Assembly: GCA_008360955.1 (NCBI GenBank)
Contig: LUCM01002334.1
Span: 1 to 64,000, forward strand
Length of the DNA stretch: 64,000 bases
Direction of reading: 5' to 3'
DNA from: Fasciolopsis buskii
Lineage: Eukaryota > Platyhelminthes > Trematoda > Plagiorchiida > Fasciolidae
Shown: one piece after another, positions 59,301-62,480 of the stretch
Numbering within the stretch: position 1 is the stretch's first letter
Layout: each line of letters opens with the position of its first letter
The notes under the pieces: generated by a model
Told to the model about the DNA's origin: nothing
What the model saw: only the letters and a program-made list of their open reading frames with translations
Database searches by the model: none
Program-made: the position numbers and the translations under genes

Positions 59301-60169
59301 GGGCTACACTCCGGGCATCACAGTACCACTAGTGAAACTGTGGTATTTTTAGGGAGAGCGCTTGTCAGAGGGAAATGCATCACGTCCTCGACGCTGCTTC
59401 TTGTCCGCGACTGTTTTGTTCACTGAGTCTGAGACCATCCTATTCACAAATGACTTTTAACACTGCTGGCCCTTCCGTTGTCCACAACCCAGAGACGCAC
59501 CCGATGGTATGTACCTCTGCTCTTAGTCCCGGCTGATCGTAACGTGCATTATGTTGTTTTTTCAACGTATGAACGTCGAGATGTTCAAAACTCGGTTAAT
59601 TTTATTTCAACTACAGGAACGAGATAGAAATATCGCTATCGTGTTTACTTTTCTTGACGGCGGACATTGAACAAGTAGATCGAGCATTCTCTGCCGTCGA
59701 AGTCAAGTTTGATTCCCAGCTCCGCCGGTAACTTTAGTGGTTGGCGGTAACTCGCTGCCGCCTGACTGGTTACCATATCTGGTCCGTGAAGATCTTATTT
59801 GTCTCAGTAAAACTTAGTCCCGTTGTAAGTGTCTGTTATCTTCATTTATGAGCCTTTGAAACCATTGGTTACAACCCTTCCCCAACACAGTCAGTATATA
59901 TGGCATAAAATGACGGAACAGGCTCACATTTCTCTCGCTGATCATCTAGATTTTTCATTATTTTCTTTGCTACATTTAATACTTGCCATTCAGATCTCGT
60001 CAGACGGGAACCCATTCACCTGAACCCTACCGCTGACTATTGTGCAATCAATTTTGAATTTTCGCCTCTGCATCGTTTATCGGGCACAATGGACAATCGT
60101 CTGTTTTCTTTCCCTCCCCCGGAGGAACCAACTTTGACGAACTTCGTGGCCGCTGTGATCTCACCATGA
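3216..60169 (+). CDS. VPS8: VPS8 ortholog, CORVET complex subunit 8 (multi-exon, 5' part outside window)
   Basis: Whole-gene entry. Proposed joins: 3216-3620, 4560-4713, 6780-6910, 9526-9701, 18578-18845, 25768-25904, 27188-27443, 33809-34002, 34060-34285, 40761-40850, 42556-42783, 48253-48328, 49266-49348, 50918-51118, 56005-56327, 58027-58273, possibly 59994-60169. All internal junctions through 58273 are GT-AG and phase-matched, giving about 1065 codons with no stop. Family knowledge: VPS8 is a peripheral protein of the CORVET tethering complex on early endosomes, binds Rab5-type GTPases, and has an N-terminal beta-propeller, an alpha-solenoid and a C-terminal RING. Seen here: the solenoid half, in the same order of conserved blocks as animal VPS8, ending in CSLC...CGHMFH...CPIC. 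The human protein is about 1430 residues, so the first 600-700 residues should be encoded upstream. Transposon relics fill the introns. The identification rests on remembered family sequence, not a search. Confidence 0.8.
3621..4559 (+). other. VPS8 intron e1-e2
   Basis: Nothing recognised. An open frame at 3705-3893 was considered as an exon and left out because exons e1 and e2 join directly in phase and in protein order. Confidence 0.55.
4560..4713 (+). CDS. VPS8: VPS8 exon e2
   Basis: Starts after CATGTTTTTCAG and ends before GTATGT; 51 codons plus one base. The peptide begins AVQLCWKHQLFRAYLHIYTD and continues FDFETPFRRL, corresponding to the VPS8 solenoid repeat with VV..CW...LYDA.IYVYNR in animals. 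This is one of the strongest matches used to identify the gene. Confidence 0.85.
4714..6779 (+). other. VPS8 intron e2-e3
   Basis: Holds the (AT)n tract at 5282-5330. The 192-codon minus-strand frame across that tract (5001-5579) reads a Tyr-Ile run from the microsatellite and is not a gene. A minus-strand frame at 5975-6202 (75 codons) has protein-like composition but no recognised family. Confidence 0.5.
5282..5330. repeat. (AT)n microsatellite
   Basis: About 24 uninterrupted AT units in the intron between VPS8 exons e2 and e3. Directly visible. Confidence 0.97.
6780..6910 (+). CDS. VPS8: VPS8 exon e3
   Basis: 131 bases between TCTCTCTAATTTAG and GTGAGT. The first two bases complete a Val codon with the last base of e2. 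The peptide has YDQALLLLLRNALAGESYS, matching the animal block with NKLLVYISCCLAGRAYP, then the start of the next helix. Ends in phase 0. Confidence 0.83.
8360..8510 (-). mobile_element. tRNA-derived SINE relic with hammerhead-like fold, copy 1
   Basis: On the minus strand there is a tRNA-like head (TGGCTA near 8509, then TTTGGGTTCAGG as a B-box-like element). It is followed by GCACTG, CTGATGA, a TCCT-loop-AGGA hairpin, AGAA, CAGCTG and CAGTGC (8455 down to 8411). GCACTG and CAGTGC pair perfectly as stem I, so the order is that of a type I hammerhead. Schistosome Smalpha-type SINEs are known to carry such ribozymes. The GAA side is shifted and the base at the cleavage position reads G instead of the required A/C/U, so this copy is probably inactive. 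Confidence 0.55.
8775..8930 (+). mobile_element. tRNA-derived SINE relic with hammerhead-like fold, copy 2
   Basis: A-box-like TGGCTAAGAAGTTGG near 8779 and B-box GGGTTCGTGTCCC near 8811 form a tRNA-like head. The 3' part shares TGATGATTCCTAACAAGGAT (8850-8869) and a following GGCTGT..GGTGCCTCC with copy 1. The core is more decayed: CTGATGA reads TTGATGA and the GAA reads CAA. Same family as copy 1, opposite strand, about 300 bp away. Confidence 0.55.
9526..9701 (+). CDS. VPS8: VPS8 exon e4
   Basis: Follows TTTTTCTTAACAG and ends before GTAAGT; 58 codons plus two bases. The peptide begins IFNLLLNEMIED and carries CPTDFLNLLMLSIGGD, matching the DTREFLNVLALTFED block of animal VPS8. Phase fits e3 and also e5, almost 9 kb downstream. 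Confidence 0.85.
12753..12971 (-). other. Unrecognised open frame, 72 codons
   Basis: Minus-strand frame with coherent protein-like composition (KAPNSALAMTSLFLAFQM, then DLWRRLDSFLQKNKLIPKD). No family recognised. It sits inside the large e4-e5 intron and could be a processed pseudogene or a decayed transposon protein. Confidence 0.25.
13560..14260 (+). mobile_element. CR1/Jockey-like LINE relic, endonuclease domain
   Basis: Three shifted frames together read as an APE-type endonuclease: a YRSP-like block near 13680, LTFL followed by GDFKIPIEEWLLWSLDSW (GDFN motif near 13772), then TEAFCVIDSFYEF. Frameshifts and a changed motif (GDFK for GDFN) show it is dead. No reverse transcriptase follows. 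Confidence 0.5.
15955..16130 (-). mobile_element. Penelope-like element relic, GIY-YIG domain
   Basis: Minus-strand reading gives TMYFGRTTKHLSEGIREHH and, after a frame break, SHI..TNHTMNVTQ-like sequence. This is the second half of the GIY-YIG endonuclease typical of Penelope-like elements. It lies downstream, on the same strand, of the reverse transcriptase at 17285-18240, as expected for one element with an insertion between the two parts. Confidence 0.6.
16340..17275 (+). mobile_element. CR1/Jockey-like LINE fragment, endonuclease domain
   Basis: Plus-strand frames contain CIQGSWLNPEIADSVVSID (16460-16520), like the C.TETWL block of CR1/Jockey endonucleases, and further on SISDTVITNH and APISSSDHCLLLL (16890-16980), the terminal D..L.N and SDH motifs. 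The core histidine block SDH is intact. Frameshifts separate the parts and no reverse transcriptase follows. It lies between the two halves of a minus-strand Penelope-like element and so appears to be inserted in it. Confidence 0.6.
17285..18240 (-). mobile_element. Penelope-like element, reverse transcriptase domain (decayed)
   Basis: Minus strand, frameshifted. Recognisable in order: a block like YVAKMEAILN/DKSKFAK (about 18120-18060), FSLDVTALFTNVPITET (about 17745-17695), GVTMGSLLGPLLADIFMAKL (about 17605-17545), and YKRWMDDICVLNP (about 17500-17460) followed by LRRREDGS. The DD pair of the catalytic motif is kept (MDD). Penelope-like elements combine this reverse transcriptase with a GIY-YIG nuclease; the matching nuclease piece lies at 15955-16130. 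Stops within the frame make it non-coding now. Confidence 0.7.
18578..18845 (+). CDS. VPS8: VPS8 exon e5
   Basis: Starts after ACTTCCAG and ends before GTAAGA. Its first base completes a Gly codon with e4. It begins LSHRTHLYYKLVACALED (animal: YQQRIVDILLKVM), has a Ser/Thr-rich low-complexity stretch of about 35 residues, then IPVFNFLVHQLLHPGNEAIR, matching LFTFLARQLAKPDNTLFV of the family. Ends in phase 0. The open frame reads on past the donor into a SINE, so retention of this intron would add a short SINE-coded tail. Confidence 0.83.
18893..19062 (+). mobile_element. tRNA-derived SINE with AATAAA/GATAAA tail, copy 1
   Basis: Head with B-box-like GGGTTCGGTTCCTCTC (about 18947). Shared body CACCGCCGGTCA then TTGGCAGCCCTCTGCTGGCC, and tail AATAAAGGAAGTAGAAGATAAA. 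A second copy with the same order lies at 35556-35752. It begins about 47 bp after the donor of VPS8 exon e5. No clear target-site duplication was seen. Confidence 0.65.
19520..22870. repeat. Duplicated block A (3.35 kb), matching 42824-46182
   Basis: Near-identical to the block at 42824-46182 in the same orientation, about 23.3 kb apart. Similarity starts around TGTTTCTTTCG and stops abruptly after CGACATGACC. It contains about 0.9 kb of unrecognised sequence followed by the first two thirds of RTE LINE A. The reciprocal copy has lost the LINE 3' part at the breakpoint. Confidence 0.9.
20430..23965 (+). mobile_element. RTE-like LINE, copy A (decayed, full 3' end)
   Basis: Plus-strand relic aligned block by block with LINE C (51632-54895). 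Endonuclease (20560-21290) has NLGSLDVRTLMQ, then SDIVMVAGGFNAQF (GDFNAQ motif with G for D). A linker follows (21450-22400). Reverse transcriptase (22440-22960) has QAGFRPGRGCTDQIFTFRQ and VFLDLKGTFNS. A C-terminal part follows to 23720 and then the 3' UTR. Many stops and frameshifts; not coding. A LINE tail is inserted at 21878-22123. Fingers and palm look RTE-like, but clade assignment by eye is provisional. Confidence 0.75.
21878..22123 (+). mobile_element. 5'-truncated RTE LINE tail nested in LINE A
   Basis: About 246 bp matching the LINE 3' end at 54650-54895 (GTGGCGAT...GTTTAACGCTGAAC...GATGATGTTGATG). It is flanked by an 11-bp imperfect duplication, GTGCAACAGGA at 21867 and GTGCGACAGGA at 22124. 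LINE C shows the uninterrupted target here. This is a typical target-primed insertion. The same insertion is present in copy B. Confidence 0.8.
24600..25060 (+). mobile_element. Gypsy-type pol relic (protease-RT linker and RT start)
   Basis: Plus strand, frameshifted. Around 24750 it reads FDEELGDFPGMV and VVPPTKPFP; at 24893-24996 VLAEVDEPTDWVNQTLMVTK then ELRIYIDPKPLN. These are the N-terminal blocks of LTR-retrotransposon reverse transcriptase. The rest of the enzyme is missing. No LTRs seen. Confidence 0.65.
25768..25904 (+). CDS. VPS8: VPS8 exon e6
   Basis: Starts after GCTGTTTCAG, ends before GTACGT; 45 codons plus two bases. The peptide HICQQLKEFESP...VIDLIETERITQLEH corresponds to the LLQAGGIVQFEE block of animal VPS8. 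The two remaining bases CT join A of the next exon to give Leu. Confidence 0.82.
25905..27187 (+). other. VPS8 intron e6-e7
   Basis: Nothing recognised. A good acceptor-like TTTCTTACAG at 26030-26039 opens a 47-codon frame, but no VPS8 block fits it and e6 joins e7 directly. Confidence 0.55.
27188..27443 (+). CDS. VPS8: VPS8 exon e7
   Basis: After TTTCACCAG, ends at CTTCAA|GTAATT. With e6 it reads SAKLYRVSEHINRLLGRHVD, matching AEFYQICEFMYEREHQYD of the family, and continues as a helical stretch to MKKLQ in phase 0. The phase match with both neighbours supports these borders. Confidence 0.82.
30290..30650 (+). mobile_element. RTE LINE 5'-region fragment
   Basis: Shares an ordered series of blocks with 51290-51560, upstream of LINE C: an AAACC tract, TACTGGGCA, TCTAGC, CAGTCACC, CCAGTGG, CTTCTACTTCG, GGGTAGTA-like and CCCAC.GA. 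Divergence is moderate. Only the 5' part of the element is present, without the following endonuclease. Confidence 0.45.
30767..31273 (-). other. Unrecognised open frame, 168 codons
   Basis: Longest unexplained frame in the window. Composition is mixed, with a Phe/Leu-rich C-terminal part and no motif I recognise. It lies in a VPS8 intron on the opposite strand. No function is assigned and it may be a chance frame. Confidence 0.2.
32579..32929 (-). mobile_element. Penelope-like element relic, intact GIY-YIG domain frame
   Basis: An uninterrupted minus-strand frame of 116 codons. It has VYSFTCSCGTRYIGRTTRRL then SDRVREHLSAWL, and SHLVESNHSV with a terminal IRNIDPRL. This is the GIY-YIG nuclease of Penelope-like elements including the CSCG...YIGRT core, Arg and His positions. 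There is no reverse transcriptase next to it. Plausibly a recent 5'-truncated copy. Confidence 0.75.
33809..34002 (+). CDS. VPS8: VPS8 exon e8
   Basis: After TATTCCGACAG, ends before GTAGGT; 64 codons plus two bases. LLTSLDAERTLRLLYRFYPL and PKLLSKMFP match the animal LKPCKAAELVATHF and VIKKLQ block of the solenoid. A Ser/Gln-rich stretch follows, then CKQLLSAYYRA, continued in e9. Confidence 0.82.
34060..34285 (+). CDS. VPS8: VPS8 exon e9
   Basis: Starts after CTGCTATAG following a 57-bp intron, the shortest in the gene, and ends before GTGAGG. It reads QLYLDSHKIQ, a polar loop, YPEVAECYIRLLMQ, then LLWFLNTNAEYRLDKILE. The last part equals the VIETLQVLECYRLEETIQI block of animal VPS8. Phase 0 at the end. 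Confidence 0.85.
34564..35556 (-). pseudogene. Mag-like integrase relic
   Basis: Two minus frames: 35358-35038 with RQFHARHPGVNRMKAIA and CSKCQ, the HHCC zinc-binding module, plus the first catalytic Asp block; and 34983-34564 with GVPDQIVSNNGSQFT, where the second catalytic Asp reads Asn. It ends with SPAEVLIGRKLKT, a typical pre-terminal block. The SINE at 35556-35752 separates this from RNase H. Confidence 0.7.
35556..35752 (+). mobile_element. tRNA-derived SINE with GATAAA tail, copy 2, inside Mag-like pol
   Basis: Inserted between the RNase H and integrase parts of the Gypsy pol, on the opposite strand. B-box-like GCGGGTTCGACTCC near 35615, then CACCGCCGGTCA, TTGGCAGCCCCCTGCTGGCC, and a tail AATAAAGGAAGTAAAAGATA repeated. 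Same family as 18893-19062. The pol reading resumes on both sides, so the junctions bracket the element well. The insertion postdates the retrotransposon. Confidence 0.75.
35760..37440 (-). pseudogene. Mag-like pol relic: protease, reverse transcriptase, RNase H
   Basis: Protease active site region near 37395 reads LDAA followed by a stop instead of D-T/S-A/G. The 163-codon frame 37325-36834 covers the protease end and the RT start (VRKANSGICLCADF). The RT palm motif near 36570 reads YLEH where YLDD is expected, so both catalytic Asp are lost. RNase H follows to about 35780 with its VANDASDYAIGAVISH and TDHKPLL blocks. The frame is broken several times. Confidence 0.7.
37558..38432 (-). pseudogene. 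Mag-like gag relic (capsid and nucleocapsid)
   Basis: Starts at a Met codon at 38432 (MDADMKKMFQTQLKPMEAL). It is interrupted by a stop near 38253, then continues through capsid-like sequence with PDEPLGRTFD. Nucleocapsid at 37800-37558 shows CTYCGAWYFHKLC and CRRVDHKEGLC, the paired zinc knuckles of this clade; the second has lost one cysteine. Probable structural protein of the retrotransposon, now broken. Confidence 0.65.
38990..39195 (+). mobile_element. Penelope-like element fragment (GIY-YIG C-terminal part)
   Basis: Plus-strand frame with HPAWLRMDAVKSIASAACSH, LAKTNRTANVTEFFRLLQI. It parallels HLSAWL...KAITSAVCSHLVESNH in the GIY-YIG frame at 32579-32929. The catalytic N-terminal half is absent. 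Confidence 0.55.
39575..39650 (-). repeat. tRNA-like sequence, probable SINE head
   Basis: Minus strand shows an A-box-like TAGTGGTTCC and a B-box CCCGTTCGATTCCGG spaced as in a tRNA. No good acceptor stem or cloverleaf was seen, so a SINE head or decayed tRNA is likelier than a functional tRNA. Confidence 0.35.
40761..40850 (+). CDS. VPS8: VPS8 exon e10
   Basis: Exactly 30 codons, ILSPTEFPRECAFLYEKQGQ onward to IYEQ, ending before GTATGT. Matches ITQKYQLHEVTAYLLEKKGD of the family. The acceptor is CTATCCAAG, weaker than the others but the only one in phase. Phase 0 on both sides. Confidence 0.82.
40851..42555 (+). other. VPS8 intron e10-e11
   Basis: Contains a tRNA-like SINE head at 41640-41735 (minus). 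No other coding or mobile-element protein recognised. Confidence 0.5.
41640..41735 (-). repeat. tRNA-like sequence, probable SINE head
   Basis: Minus strand: A-box TGGTTAAGTTGG near 41721 and B-box TCGTTCGAATCCC near 41680. Flanking GGCGG and CCGCC could pair as a partial acceptor stem. It is followed by a GC-rich body of about 120 bp without similarity to the SINE at 18893. A divergent tRNA gene is possible but less likely. Confidence 0.45.
42556..42783 (+). CDS. VPS8: VPS8 exon e11
   Basis: 76 codons after TTCTGCCGCATGCAG, ending before GTAAAT. It reads MFLTCWHRLLAMVPVEPEEP, then SARSAARDAADQWFALTQRW. This matches AFLIMLERLQ and ETIALCQRN of animal VPS8, with an acidic linker between. Phase 0 on both sides. 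Confidence 0.78.
42824..46182. repeat. Duplicated block B, matching 19520-22870
   Basis: Direct copy of block A with only scattered substitutions from 42835 to about 45105 and from about 45715 to 46182. In between (45105-45715) it differs by many one- to few-base indels. It carries LINE A sequence from the endonuclease to the RT fingers, including the nested tail (about 45179-45421), and then stops. Confidence 0.9.
43734..46182 (+). mobile_element. RTE-like LINE, copy B (3' truncated by duplication breakpoint)
   Basis: Same endonuclease blocks as copy A (SDIVMVAGGFNAQF near 44372), same nested tail flanked by GTGCAACAGG (45169) and GTGCGACAGG (45422), and RT fingers with CGNHRGISLIPIVTRVLAL then QAGFRPGRGCTDQIFTF. 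The sequence leaves the LINE at 46182 before the YADD motif. Not coding. Confidence 0.75.
46183..46600 (+). mobile_element. RTE-like LINE fragment of another subfamily (linker region)
   Basis: A 123-codon frame (46177-46548) includes YEHFEEQFSWP, IDPPTDVKVELSIRLLSR and WNGEFIPLS. These match the linker between endonuclease and RT in LINE C (AEHFKGQFDW, LDPPTEVEVESNIRFLKR, WNEERIPLSW) at clear but lower similarity. It starts upstream of where block B ends, so the junction at 46182 steps backwards in element order. Confidence 0.65.
46640..47265 (+). mobile_element. Gypsy integrase relic
   Basis: Plus strand with several stops. VDCYCEIDL then TTLEIIKKLRATFVRQNSDS (46663-46770) matches the first catalytic region of LTR integrases. 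SYRVQSN (46860-46880) resembles the third (HPQSNG). LGDTVWIQPLEK and SYSVRSGDRLARKN (47140-47270) match the C-terminal domain. Different from the minus-strand Mag-like element. Confidence 0.55.
47485..47838 (+). mobile_element. 5'-truncated RTE LINE tail
   Basis: Begins in the LINE C-terminal coding end (LGKVGVSGLRDWGPKD, WRSCFHFLSNQND, then stop) and runs through the 3' UTR to a GATGATGTTGATGAA tail. Nearly identical to 54540-54895, so inserted recently from the LINE C lineage. Confidence 0.8.
48253..48328 (+). CDS. VPS8: VPS8 exon e12
   Basis: Short exon after TTCATTTTCAG, ending before GTGAGT; 25 codons plus one base. QKIWFHVIDVLLREEQQS corresponds to REALWFPLLEAMMAPQ in animals. The leftover G joins AA of e13 to give Glu. 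Confidence 0.8.
48329..49265 (+). other. VPS8 intron e12-e13
   Basis: Nothing recognised. Confidence 0.55.
49266..49348 (+). CDS. VPS8: VPS8 exon e13
   Basis: After TGTTCGGCAG, ending before GTGGGC. EINDLFHNLLTYLPQAVSLT and SYILQ match LTMQVLNSMAAFIALPSILQRILQ of the family. Phase consistent with e12; ends in phase 0. Confidence 0.82.
49349..50917 (+). other. VPS8 intron e13-e14
   Basis: Nothing recognised. A 94-codon minus-strand frame at 49757-50041 has no known family and is probably chance. Confidence 0.5.
50918..51118 (+). CDS. VPS8: VPS8 exon e14 (borders less certain)
   Basis: 67 codons from CCACTTTAG to the GTGTAT donor, phase 0 on both sides. The C-terminal part, DFFGDLKDVHRTISDFLQEL, matches YGKGKLGEIQGLILGML of animal VPS8 between e13 and e15 blocks. 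The first 40 residues have no counterpart I recall, and a later acceptor (before 50996) would also be in phase. Medium confidence in the start. Confidence 0.6.
51290..54895 (+). mobile_element. RTE-like LINE, copy C (least decayed)
   Basis: 5' region from about 51290. Endonuclease 51740-52500 with SDIVVVAGDFIAQV. Linker 52640-53400 with AEHFKGQFDW and LDPPTEVEVES. Reverse transcriptase 53400-54000, an open stretch of 177 codons (53464-53997), with QAGFRPGRGCIDQIFTFRQI, VVFLDLKGAFDSVDRPALL, SGVRQGCPISPFLFDFVMD and LDYADDVV (YADD at 53938-53949). The C-terminal part has LGRLRWLGHR (54483-54512) and WRSCFHFLSNQND. The 3' UTR ends in GATGATGAGGATGA at 54895. Frameshifts in the endonuclease and after the RT stop a full ORF. 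RTE-like clade by eye. Confidence 0.8.
53464..53997 (+). pseudogene. Reverse transcriptase core of LINE C
   Basis: A 177-codon uninterrupted stretch covering the fingers and palm of the reverse transcriptase, with the first catalytic Asp in VFLDLKGAFDS, the GVRQGCPISP motif and YADD. All three catalytic Asp are present. The upstream frame is broken near 53395 and downstream near 53998, so it is a fragment of the original ORF. Confidence 0.75.
56005..56327 (+). CDS. VPS8: VPS8 exon e15 (first half of RING finger)
   Basis: After a pyrimidine-rich CTCGATCTATTCCAG, ending at TTTTCG|GTATGT; 107 codons plus two bases. LVATCHTEVEQMNLNYELAR leads through LLLLHQFKRGF to EFWCSLC, the first zinc ligands of the RING (animal DYCSICLQ). 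A Ser/Lys-rich stretch of about 35 residues then separates the two ligand pairs, longer than in vertebrates. From 56194 on, the exon is duplicated at 62347. Confidence 0.84.
56194..57834. repeat. Duplicated block, source copy (matches 62347-63981)
   Basis: Starts inside exon e15 at GAATTTTGG and runs through most of the e15-e16 intron. Offset to the second copy is a constant 6153 bp with about two or three substitutions (for example A/G near 56334 and T/G near 57291) and no indel. Confidence 0.92.
56328..58026 (+). other. VPS8 intron e15-e16
   Basis: Almost wholly covered by the duplicated block. A 117-codon minus-strand frame at 56647-57000 is repeated identically at 62800-63153 because of the duplication; no family recognised and no reason to think it is expressed. 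Confidence 0.5.
58027..58273 (+). CDS. VPS8: VPS8 exon e16 (second half of RING finger)
   Basis: After TTCGAATAACAG, ending before GTTTGT. Joined to e15 it reads FRCGHMFHTYCLEKI, the C-x-H-x2-H-x2-C core of a RING-H2-like finger, then RRHWVCPICQTC with the last Cys pair. Family knowledge: the VPS8 C-terminal RING contributes to CORVET assembly. After the RING a polar tail runs to VNAPQ. The open frame continues past the donor to 58732, so an intron-retained end is conceivable. Confidence 0.84.
58274..59993 (+). other. VPS8 intron (or 3' region) after e16
   Basis: No clear exon. A 46-codon open stretch at 59369-59506 sits between CAG and GTATGT and is phase 0, but it shows no family match and does not set the phase needed by 59994. 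A small exon may be missed here. Confidence 0.4.
59994..60169 (+). CDS. VPS8: Candidate terminal VPS8 exon
   Basis: After ACTTGCCATTCAG the frame LVRREPIHLNPTADYCA...NRLFSFPPPEEPTL runs to a TGA at 60167-60169. Animal VPS8 ends with a similar LIPPPVTED tail, which is why I propose it. The problem is phase: this frame needs one base carried over, while e16 ends in phase 0. Either a small exon is missing between them or this is a chance frame. Confidence 0.4.
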
Positions 60170-62346
60170 TACTTGTTTCCGTGTATTTCTCATTACATTG
60201 TCCTCTCCCCCTGACCTATTTGCGGCAATCTTCATCATTTAATTTTCGTCCACCATCCACTGGAATAACCATATCCGCGCGGTCAGTTGTACCATATTGT
60301 TTATTCCGTCTTTCTTCACTTTCTTCGCCGCTATCATCAGATTTGCCAATGCTTTGAGATTCGGTAAAACATGACGAAGCTGTTGTTTGTACCCTGATCA
60401 GATACAACAAATTTATCGCATCATTCGTTATTCACGGTGAGAATGAATCTGCCAGCGACTTCCGTTTCTGTTAATAACCCATTCACAATAGTCGCTATGG
60501 TTTGGCATTATCACATGAGGCAATGGATTACAGACTACTTCTATCATCCAGGTTTTTTTTGCATACTTCGTCCATGAGTACATTGGTAGGAGCAGACTGT
60601 AGCCTCTGGCGCGCACTTCAGCTTCAGGTTTTACAACCGTGGGATTTGCACCAGCGTGATTTGCCTTTAGTTGCTTCCTAATAACATCATATATGCAACA
60701 TAAAGAGAGAACGGAAAATAGTTGAAGTTCAACTGCAAGGTAGTGGTTAATGAAACAATAGGGAAGATCTCGAATCCAAGAGCGTCACTGAGTTATATAA
60801 TATGCAGCTTCCAACCATTCCCTTGGACAGCTCGTGGACTCCAACTCGACAGTCTATTGGATTGCACACAGTTTGACGTACACAATTAAGTCAACCAAAC
60901 AATAGAGGGGGGAGTTGCATTCATCACGTAGTACGATATAGAGGGAGAAAAGCTTGTTGAATGAATTATCTGAGTATTTACCGTATGATCCTCAAAAACT
61001 CGACTGCGATATAGTCTCAATTTGTTGGGATGCTTGTTAAATAAGGGACAGTGCAGTCCTTAACATGCCGTCAATTGGCCTCTCTGATTTACCCACCAAT
61101 CATATTCTGCCTCGGAGGACGGTGTACAGCGGACTAGGGGTTCTGTGGACATGCGCACAAACATGCTCCAAACACCTTGATTTATTCTTATTCAAGGCCT
61201 CGTTAAACCTAAACTTTAAGGTTAGGTCCCAAGATCCAGTAACTTACACCTAACCCCTGAGTTACCGACAAAATTCTTCCATTATATTCTACTAATTCTA
61301 CGAATACAATGGTGTTCAAACATTGAAATTCTCGTCACATCTTTATCCAAATGCTCCGTTCTTAGGCCCCATAGCACGACTGGCCCTACTCCCGCTGTGT
61401 ACACTTGACCGGATGTCACGCCAACAGCACAGATGCATGAAATTGACGAATGGCAGTCGAACCTTTTGTATGGATGAATACACTACTATATTCGACCCCC
61501 GAGTCAGGTGCAAATATCCAAGTAACTAAATTTATCTACCCAATTCTTTTCCTGAAAGAAAAGTGTTCAGCTTCAAGCTAATCAAATCCTGCAGTGTTTT
61601 ACACTTCGAAGGTGCAAAACGCATTCTGAAGATGAATTTACTTCCGTTCAGGCGATCCAGAAAAATCCCAAATTGCTATATAGTATCCACAATCGACTGG
61701 TAAAGGTTGTCACTATTCCCGATAACCCCAGTCTCTTTCATTTCCCTGTCCACCACTGCTCTCGGTCATTACTCGAGCTCCTGGATAGCTGCCATCTCAG
61801 GGATTCACGCGCCTCGCCGTGTGGAGAACCTAGGTGGATATATGCGCATCCGAAATAGCGAATGACGTCAAGGATATCTACCGTTCTTGGGGACCAGACG
61901 ACCTGAAAGACTGAGTGCAAGTTGCCAATGGGTGTGGAACTTCTTTGATCGGACCCTGGACATTTTGCTGGAAGCGCCGATTGGAGCTCATTAATGATTA
62001 CCACCTAGAAGTAGTTGAGCGATTTTCGTGTTCTTCCAATCCCGGACGGAACCCAAACAAAAGCGTACACGGGTGGAAGGATGATCTGAGTCTACAGGTG
62101 TGAACCAGAAAGACCCAAGCTACTGGCAGCTAACAACCATGGGGCCACTCACAGTTCAACGCTTCGAATTTTTTTTGCATAAATCTGAATGCAGACCCTG
62201 TGCCACCAGAATCATAGTGAAGGATGAGAACAACGAGCGGAAAAGAAAATGCAAAAATTCAGTGCATATGCTAGTTTTCCCATTCTTTATCTGCACATTA
62301 TCGAGATTCAAGAACCCCCTGCGGACTGCACATTACTACCGTGGGA
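60170..62346. other. No recognised gene
   Basis: Region after the possible VPS8 end. Short frames on both strands at 61738-62100 have protein-like composition but no family was recognised. No LTR, LINE or SINE hallmark seen. Confidence 0.5.
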
Positions 62347-62480
62347 GAATTTTGGTGCTCTCTATGCCATGGTAGCTTGCGCTCCATGAGTCGAATGAAG
62401 TCCGCGGAGGGCAGTGATCGCAAACCATTGTCACATTCGAAACCATCCGGGATCGAGGAAAAAACGATTGCCGCTTTTCG
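62347..62480 (+). pseudogene. Partial copy of VPS8 exon e15 (RING half exon)
   Basis: Copies codons from EFWCSLC to AAF plus the GTATGT donor. It lacks the acceptor and the first 63 codons of the exon. It lies downstream of exon e16 and of the proposed gene end, so it cannot complete a RING in normal splicing. Probably non-functional. Confidence 0.8.

Noticed and set aside
59369..59506. Open stretch between CAG and GTATGT as a VPS8 exon
   Set aside because: No family match and it does not solve the phase needed by the candidate terminal exon.
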